Shown: positions 57,405 to 64,000 of the stretch, one piece after another
Numbering within the stretch: position 1 is the stretch's first letter
Layout of the letters: each line of letters starts with the position of its first letter
Assembly (NCBI GenBank): GCA_964017185.1
Contig: OZ024869.1
Coordinates: 57,872,761-57,936,760, forward strand
DNA: 64,000 nt
Source: Rugalucina vietnamica
Taxonomy: Eukaryota; Mollusca; Bivalvia; Lucinida; Lucinidae
Direction: 5' to 3'
Program-made: the position numbers and the translations under genes
The notes under the pieces: model-generated
Told to the model about the DNA's origin: nothing
Databases searched by the model: none
What the model saw: the letters and a program-made list of their open reading frames with translations, nothing else

Positions 57405-58473
57405 CTCAGAAATGCGCAGAAATGCTCAAAACTCTTCTCCAAAACTAGTTGACCGATTTCAGTGAAACTTGGTATGTGGCATTAGGGACTTTAGCCCATC
57501 AGAGTTTGTTCAAATGATGACGCTGGGTTGACCATGCTCTATTTTACAGCAAGGTCAAATTTCGTTACTTGAAAACTATGAATTTTCAGAAACTAATGCA
57601 GCCCGTGACATGAAAGAACGACTAATTGAGTTTATGAATGTATGTGAACATTGAAAGTCAGGGTCATTCATTGACTTTGGCCGAATATTCATTTACATAT
57701 GAAAATTAAAACTTGCGTTTCTCAGATACTTTTTTAACCTTTTTTTTTCTTTTTTTTTACACTGCTATTGAAATTTATCAACATGATGCTGGTCACATGA
57801 CCAAGATGGCTGCCACACCCCTATATGGTATAACCCCTTCAAAATTACTGCAGCTGGTGTTGTGCCGTGTGGCGGCCCTAAAAAGTCTCCCCGTACATCA
57901 TCCATAGTGCAGATTATATTTTTCTTTTGATCCTTTGGGATCAGTGAGGATATTTGGAGTATTTCAAATATACTGTACGTTAAGGATCATCATCTTAACA
58001 GAATTTTGCATATTTGGCCCCTTTGGGATTGTAAGTCTTTGATTTAGACTATACTGGTGAAAATTCTTGAAATTGCAGCAATCATGAATGTCTGGCTTTC
58101 GCTGCCAGTTTTGTAAAGGGTCACTGATGAAGTTCATTACCCGAAATTGTACAATATGGTCCACCTCTCTTTGAATGTTTTTACTGCTTCCAAAGGATCT
58201 AACAATTATATTTTATCTTCTAGAGAACTTGTGGAACAATTTCAACAAATCTTGGTATGTAGCATTGAGCGCTCCAGCCCATTAAAGTGTATTCAAATGA
58301 TCCTGGGTAGACCTTTGCATTTTTCATAGTCTTGAAAATTGGCAAGCATGATGGGGTAATCGAGTTTAAACATATGATAATGCTGTGTCAACTTTGACCT
58401 TTTTTATGACAAGATCCTGAATTTTCTTTCCTGAATCAGGTGAGCGTTTACTGGACCATTAGTACTCTAGTTT
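57405..58473 (+). mobile_element. Diverged family 1-like element, right part
   Basis: 57410-57723 repeats 54020-54335. A reverse family 4 unit lies at about 57850-58200 (GGCGGCCCTAAAAAGTCTCC). The end carries TCAGGTGAGCG (about 58436), a GGACC-containing stem region and CTCTAGT. This may be the 3' end of the element whose 5' end lies at 50545. Confidence 0.5.
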
Positions 58474-59274
58474 TATTTACATGTAGTTGAGACAAAGAAA
58501 TCGAGATATACGGCACACTAATTTCAGTTTTGCACGCAGAAACTAAATACACAGCTACAACGTAAGCGCCAATGTGATCTTAACTTGGGGAAGATGGTGC
58601 CACAGGTACGAGTTACTGGAATAGTGAGGGCGTAAATTTAAAGGTCAAATTAAGTATGTCGTAAGTCGGGGCACTTACGAGGCCTTCGGGATTCTAACCC
58701 CTGGAATTCGGGGAGGTGACAACAAACAAAAACTGTACAGTGGCTGCATTGTTTATTGTTGCCTCCATGTGAACAGCATTGTCCCGTTTTAATTACTTAG
58801 TTAACGGAAGACGGAACCCAAATGACCTTTACCACGATATGTTTACAAAATGGCATTACAGTGGTCGCATTGTTAATTGTCGCCTCCCCGTGACTGGCAT
58901 TGTCCTGTTTTAACATTTCAGTGAACGGAACACGTAACAAATATGACCTTTGGCACAGAGATGCATGGTAATAAGGCTATGTCAATTTCCGCACGAACGG
59001 GTACATGTAAATAACGGTAAACAACTGCATTCTAATGCACAATGCCTTCTAGCACAATTGATTGCGTTGCGTGTTGAAATATTCAGTATTTTTTTTTAAA
59101 TGTGGTAAAAGCGTCATACCTGTAAACTCTAAAATGCGGATGATTTTATTTTCTTTGTTTTAACGATTTTCATCAATCTCTGAAAGATCTATATATAGAT
59201 GCAATAGCATAAGTTTTTGAACCCATTTAAAGTCACCAAGAAGAAAATGTCATATATGTAGAGAAATAAAGATG
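58474..59274. repeat. Intron sequence with a two-copy repeat
   Basis: A unit of about 120 bp starting TACAGTGG.(T/C)GCATTGTT (about 58735 and 58858) occurs twice, diverged. The rest is unassigned and no exon is seen. Confidence 0.5.
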
Positions 59275-59400
59275 TCTGCGGATTCGAAACCAACCGACGC
59301 CAAGTTAACTTTCGGTAGGTTTCGAACCCGCAGACTTCGGCTTCTGCGCCTATAGCTATACAGGATCATCGCCTATTCCGACTGCGCTTCTACGCGCCTT
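59275..59400 (-). repeat. tRNA-derived SINE head, minus strand
   Basis: On the minus strand, GGCGATGATCCTGTATAGCT ... CTGCGGGTTCGAAACCTACC gives a B-box-type arm. A reverse fragment, GGATTCGAAACCAACCGACG, lies alongside (59280-59299). The head is imperfect. Confidence 0.5.
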
Positions 59401-59588
59401 TAAAATGAGTTATCATAACTCAGCTTTATTGACTGGTTTCCAGCTATTGTTGTAACTGTTGCTGCGTTTTCTGCACTTAGAAAAGCCATGCACATTGTTG
59501 CTATTACTCACGGTACCTACAATGATTTAGATGTAGGTCAGTCTTGCATATCAATATAGACGTGCAAATGAGATGAATGAATGCTCAC

Positions 59589-59881
59589 CTTGTAGTATGT
59601 GTCAGCAACAAGATTTCGTATCTCGTATAGAAAGGTGGAGGATGGAAGTTTAGGTCCATATTGCACGTAGGTACTTTCCACTTTCTGGTAGTGTACACGA
59701 AAATATTCAATAAATGCTACGCTCGCTCCGTCCACCTGCCATTGAACCTGGATAGATGTGGACGTGGACGATTCTACTTCGAAACTTTCCACGTATCCAT
59801 CAGCTGGTGTAACATTGGTATCCATTATAGAATGTCCAGAATGATAATCATGTTTCTCCAACAGCGGTATTAGTAACCAAA
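59589..59881 (-). CDS. Internal exon: FN3 domain, A-F strands
   Basis: The donor is AAG|GTGAGC at 59589/59588 (phase 0). The frame encodes DGYVESFEVESSTSTSIQVQ, W, then IEYFRVHYQK and LVADTYYK. The conserved Trp, the strand C Tyr and the L-x-A-D-T-x-Y 'tyrosine corner' are those of an FN3 domain. The 5' boundary is unresolved. Acceptors are possible before 59881 (TCAG, phase 1), 59855 (GGAG after a TACTAAT branch-like site, phase 0) or 59803 (CCAG, phase 1). The exon joins 50072-49903 in phase 0. Upstream exons are not in the window. The two-cysteine FN3 next to a membrane helix is like LRR/Ig/FN3 adhesion proteins, but no orthologue is identified. Confidence 0.82.
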
Positions 59882-61931
59882 CTGACGTGTAAAGAAGTTA
59901 TTCCGAATGTATGATGCCCCTAAAAGCACTGAAAGTTAAAACACTCACAAAATTTCAGAGATCGAATTATTCAGTTACTACTTTACTTTTCTGTATTATC
60001 AAAGTTTCACTCGAATATTCTTATATCCTATACGACACTGCCTTAATTGCCTTTCCTTAACGTAGATTGATTTTATAATGTGCCTGATATTGATTTGCGT
60101 TCATGTATTTTTTTCTTTGAGAGTAATTATCTCTTTAGATCGTTGGAATTGGATAGCTTTTAAGGCGTAGCTGCATACACCATCAGCATTTATGCACCAC
60201 ATTGTAAGAAGTAACAGGAAAGTGCACCACTTATTTATTTTGTGATGCCAGTTCCTGAGCTTTAAGTTCTACCTTTTGCAGATTTTACACCAAAGTTGCG
60301 TATTGTTATATCTGCTTTGAAGTGCCATCTAACAAACATTAAACGCATGTGATAAGCACGACACATCAATATATTGCTAGGAGTTTCATACGATGAATTC
60401 GAAATTCTAACAGTGCCAAATCACTTTGATATCAGAATAGTCAGACCCACGCCTTTCGCAAAAGTTTATTTGATGGACCCCGTGTTATGGTCTAGGTCAA
60501 ACAAACAAAACTTCCGATAAAAACTGTAGAAGGTTTACAACGTACATAGGTGTACAACGTGTGCAAAGTACGTTGAAACCACACAAACAGACCGAAGGTT
60601 ATGATACATGTATGTTCCTTAAATTCCTTCATTTCCAGAAAGGAATACTCTATCTATTAGATTAATTCATTGTGACACTTTCTTGACAAATTAACTCTGA
60701 CACATCCACTCGTGTATTTATTTACGAAATAGTCGATAATTCGACCAAGAAAGAGATAATCTGTCATTTTTTCTCCAAGAACTTGCACATATCTTTAGTT
60801 GTCTTTCTGTACGCCAAATGTTGCTATTTTATTCCATAACCATTACAAAATATTGTTATGTTATGGGCGTTTTGAATAGAGTTCAGATCAAATGCTCTGC
60901 ATTCACGAGTTACTTATCATCGGGTTAAAGGTTTTTTTCTGGGCCCATTTTTTTCATTTCATAGCAGTACAGTTATCTCTTTCGTTATACTTGCTTATCA
61001 CTTTTAAGTTCAATTCCACTGTTCTCAAAATATCGTACTCGCGCTGCGTCCGTGAAGAAAAGCAATATGCTCAAAATGCCTCCCAACAGTACACTACTAA
61101 AACCTTATTTACTTTTCCATTCACTGAACTATGCTTAATTTCAAGCTAACTGTATTTGATCGATTCTTCCCTGAATTATAGAGAAAGGAAAAAACACACA
61201 CAAGAACTGTGCGAGTGTAATCGAAATTGAGCATCATTTTGACTTTATGCGAATAATTCCCAACAGAAATGAAATTCCGCTACTCGCATCGGTCTTTTTA
61301 CAGCAAGTCGCGTCAGTGGAAAATGTTTACATTTACATAGGTCATGGTGACCTATACGAAAAAAATGTTTATAAGATTTTGCTTTCCGCTTTCGAGACAT
61401 ACAAACAAATAAGATACTCAATCAGGCTGTTTAGGCTGTGCACAAAGGCTGAGTTACACCAGGAAATTACCTTTTTGCGTGTCTCAGAGACTAATGTTTA
61501 TCACTGGAAAAGTGATATTGATCTAGGTTGTGGAGTTCTCTGTTTAGGCACTGTACTGTGATATCAATCCGCAATGCATGAGTATTTCATATGTTTATAA
61601 ATGGATTTCTTTCAGTGTAGACCCACGTCACTGGCTTACTGGTATATAAATATAAAAGAAATATATGGATTTAACCGATAGGAATAGGCATGTCATTCAT
61701 ATTTTAAAACGTAAAACACTTGACGTTAAACTGATCTAAAAGGAATCCATTTAAAGCACACTCTGCAGTTATCACTGTTATTGAATAGTGATTCTTCGTG
61801 TAGATCTAGCTGGCATTATTTTTACAAGTAACAAGTTCAAATTACAAATCGTTTTCAATATTATGAGAACTATCTATAAGACATACGTCTTATCATTTAC
61901 TAGTATCTAGTAAAATACAACATGAAGTATA
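59882..61931. other. No further exon recognised
   Basis: This would be intronic if the FN3 gene extends to the right. Frames of 85 and 104 codons at 60892-61149 and 61247-61561 (+) have no recognisable domain. Confidence 0.4.
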
Positions 61932-63731
61932 CAGTCGGACAAAAGTTAAGCATCACTTGAATATTTTCCGAAATAATCAGTAAAACCTTCAATACAGAAA
62001 TATTTTCTTTTAATATTTGTGATATTTGTTATATTGGTAATAAATTAAAGCAAACGCGGATGAGGTTGTTCTTGGCCAAAAATCGCTGTTTCCTAGTCCA
62101 TATTACGCTGCTAAAAGGCTTGAACTTTGACCTCGAAATGTTTAGTGCTATGGATTTCTTTGTTTCTCTGTCCTTTACGGGTGTCATAGAACCAATCTGG
62201 CTTGAATGACAGGCTGTCAACTTTGGACAATTCTTGCAATTTGCATAAATACAAGATGGTCGCCAGAAAAAAATGCTTATTTTTAAACTGCCAAAAGATA
62301 ATGCCATTTTGTTACAATGTCAAAACCATTATCAGTCTGAAAATTTCAGATTAATATCTCTAAAACATCAACAGTTAAGGGCGTTTAAAGAATGGCATGT
62401 TACAAAGTGAAAACGTCGTACTAATAAACAAGGAAATAAGTTTGCCTGAATCCGCATGTAACTGCCATTAAACCTTTGGTAGAAGAACACTTTTTGGGAC
62501 ATTTTTACAACATGATACTACTTTCTTTCTATGCCTATTGAAACCCATTTGCGATCATACAGGGGACATTAATACAACTTTTAATGGCAACCCCCCCCCC
62601 CAAAATAGGGGTAGGTGTATTTAATACACCATATAACTTGAGCGACATGGTACGTGGGTGATCCAATAAAGAATGGGACTTTTTGAAGTACTTCTGTGTA
62701 AATAGAATTTGCATGTTGGGCGTAAATTATTATTGGTGCTTAATATAATGCGACCCCAATTCACCGCTAAAATTTGACATCTGAACAACAACCTGCCGTA
62801 GCAACGAGAGAATGTTAGTAAACAGCCCATGGCCACGAGGGTAATATGTACCTATATTTGGTTGCCATGGCAACTGGTGGCAAAAATCCACTAAAGACTC
62901 ACTGTAGTTTATACCATGCATTGCTAGCTTTATGCGCTGCAAATATCACATATATACAACTGAAACTTTAAACAGGGTGAGCATTTTTGCGAGAAAGGCT
63001 TGGTTTTGTTTGCGAAAAAATACAATGAAATTGGGGGTATGGGTGGGATATATTTCATAGTTAGAGTATAAATGACATAATAAATTGTTATGAACCTTGA
63101 AATCATCAGTTACAGTGCAAATATTACAAATAAATTACAAAAGAGACAACGGACCTTTTAGATTTATGTTGCCTAACAACCACAGAACTCAAAAAATGCT
63201 TTAAGTCAGAATTCATAGAGTAGAATGGTTGCAAGGCAACCACCTCTCGATCACTAACGCTAGATCCAAATTGACTGCAGACAATTCTTTCACAGATGAT
63301 GTTTAACACAGACAATACACAAGTACGATCAGTTATCTTTTTCAAAATGTGTGGCATAGCCTCATTTTCATAGGTTAAATTAGTTAAAAGGACAGATCGT
63401 GGCCATAGGTACTACACGAGTAGTTCTCAAGTAACCATAGCAACCAAAGTTGTTGAGCAAACCTGATAAAATGTGCTCTATAGAGAGATCAGATGTGTAT
63501 CAAGTAAATGAAATTTGTAAACTTGAGTCAGTCAGTAGGGTTTATGAAATAGGAGGAAAGTCCCATTCATTATTGGATCACCCTCGTAAAAAGCCATTCG
63601 GACAAACTTAAACAGCCAGGGATACACGTGAGTCAAAGACCCTTACTAATTTATTGTGGTTTTGAAGTTATTTTTTAATGAAAAATACATTTAGAAAAAT
63701 GTTAGGGTGATGCTTAACTTATGTCTGACTG
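61932..63731. mobile_element. Tc1/mariner-type TIR element (outer)
   Basis: The left end is CAGTCGGACAAAAGTTAAGC, then ATCAC. The right end, on the opposite strand, is CAGTCAGACATAAGTTAAGC, then ATCAC. TA flanks both ends (61930-61931 and 63732-63733). It carries a nested element, leaving about 866 bp of its own sequence. No transposase was recognised. Confidence 0.8.
62653..63586. mobile_element. Mariner-like TIR element (inner)
   Basis: The left end is CGTGGGTGATCCAATAAAGA, then 'atgggacttt'. The right end, on the opposite strand, is CGAGGGTGATCCAATAATGA, then 'atgggacttt'. TA lies at 62651-62652 and 63587-63588. It is 934 bp. Minus frames of 70-77 codons inside show no transposase motif. 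Confidence 0.8.
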
Positions 63732-64000
63732 TATATATGGCTGGTTGCTACCAGCCGGGGGTATACGTGCCTCGCAAGGCGCTTTTTCTAGATATATTTT
63801 ACATATATTTACAAACAAAGTTTAAAATCTTTGACTGATAGCTTTCTTCGGGCATTTAAAGTTGCTGCAGACCAGTTCACATGTAAATGCAGCCGCTCCA
63901 TCCATACATGTCCGCTACCAGAGAAGTATAGTTCTTGTATAAATGCAGCCGGTCAATACATGTGCGCTAACAGAGAAGTATACATAGATTTTCCGCCAAT
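63732..64000. repeat. Unassigned end with a 56-bp tandem duplication
   Basis: AAATGCAGCCG ... ACAGAGAAGTATA-like units start at about 63884 and 63940. No exon is seen at the right edge. Confidence 0.5.

Noticed and set aside
61247..61561. 104-codon plus-strand frame near the right end
   Set aside because: No domain, no repeat relationship and no splice signals. Opposite strand to the FN3 gene.
62029..62307. Transposase remnant in the Tc1-type element
   Set aside because: The 92-codon minus frame shows no DD(E/D) or helix-turn-helix signature that I can recognise.
1..64000. CRISPR arrays, operons, phage or bacterial islands
   Set aside because: Tandem repeats here have no short identical repeat/unique spacer pattern, and splicing, SINEs and Helentron-like elements indicate animal nuclear DNA.

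Overview
The window looks like nuclear DNA of a marine mollusc, most likely a bivalve. It is AT-rich and about 64 kb long, and coding sequence is sparse and split by introns. Most of the rest is interspersed repeat of kinds typical of bivalve genomes: rolling-circle (pearl/HINE/Helentron-like) elements with tandem cores, tRNA-derived SINEs with a shared 3' tail, TIR DNA elements of the mariner, Tc1 and hAT types, and 5'-truncated retroelement 3' ends. The species assignment is inference; no species marker was tested.

One real host gene is visible, on the minus strand. Its last three exons can be joined from splice sites and phases: an exon carrying most of a fibronectin type III (FN3) domain (about 59881/59855-59589), an exon finishing the FN3 domain and encoding a transmembrane helix (50072-49903), and a large terminal exon encoding a cytoplasmic tail of about 293 residues (39023-38141). 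Phases match at both junctions (0/0 and 2/2). The two introns are about 9.5 and 10.9 kb and are packed with repeats. The 5' part of the gene, perhaps LRR or Ig domains, lies beyond the right edge of the window. The product is a type I membrane, adhesion-like protein.

Layout. 0-8 kb: satellite fragments, a SINE, a Helentron-like element of family 1 inserted in an older repeat, a TIR element and a family 2 element. 8.4-11.2 kb: a foldback element with a nested hAT-like MITE. 11.9-20.3 kb: TIR elements and SINEs separated by unassigned sequence. 20.8-27.7 kb: a long inverted repeat enclosing a retroelement 3' end, satellite and a family 3 element, followed by a roughly 370-bp tandem repeat. 28-36 kb: a family 3 element with an array of nuclear-receptor-type palindromes, a hairpin, and a hAT element with a perfect 8-bp target duplication. 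36.3-38.1 kb: a family 2 element ending exactly at the stop codon of the host gene. 39-59.5 kb: the two introns, with several levels of nesting. 59.9-64 kb: unassigned sequence and a Tc1-like element carrying a mariner-like element.

The most notable structural result is that three Helentron-like families with different sequences share one end architecture. Each has a 5' two-tier stem-loop capped by a GAA loop, a 5' outer strand also complementary to a sub-terminal 3' copy, and a hairpin just before the 3' end. Other highlights are insertion sites recoverable from empty or interrupted targets, exact estrogen-response-element palindromes repeated inside family 3, and an element abutting the stop codon. 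No CRISPR array, operon, rRNA gene or convincing functional tRNA gene was seen.
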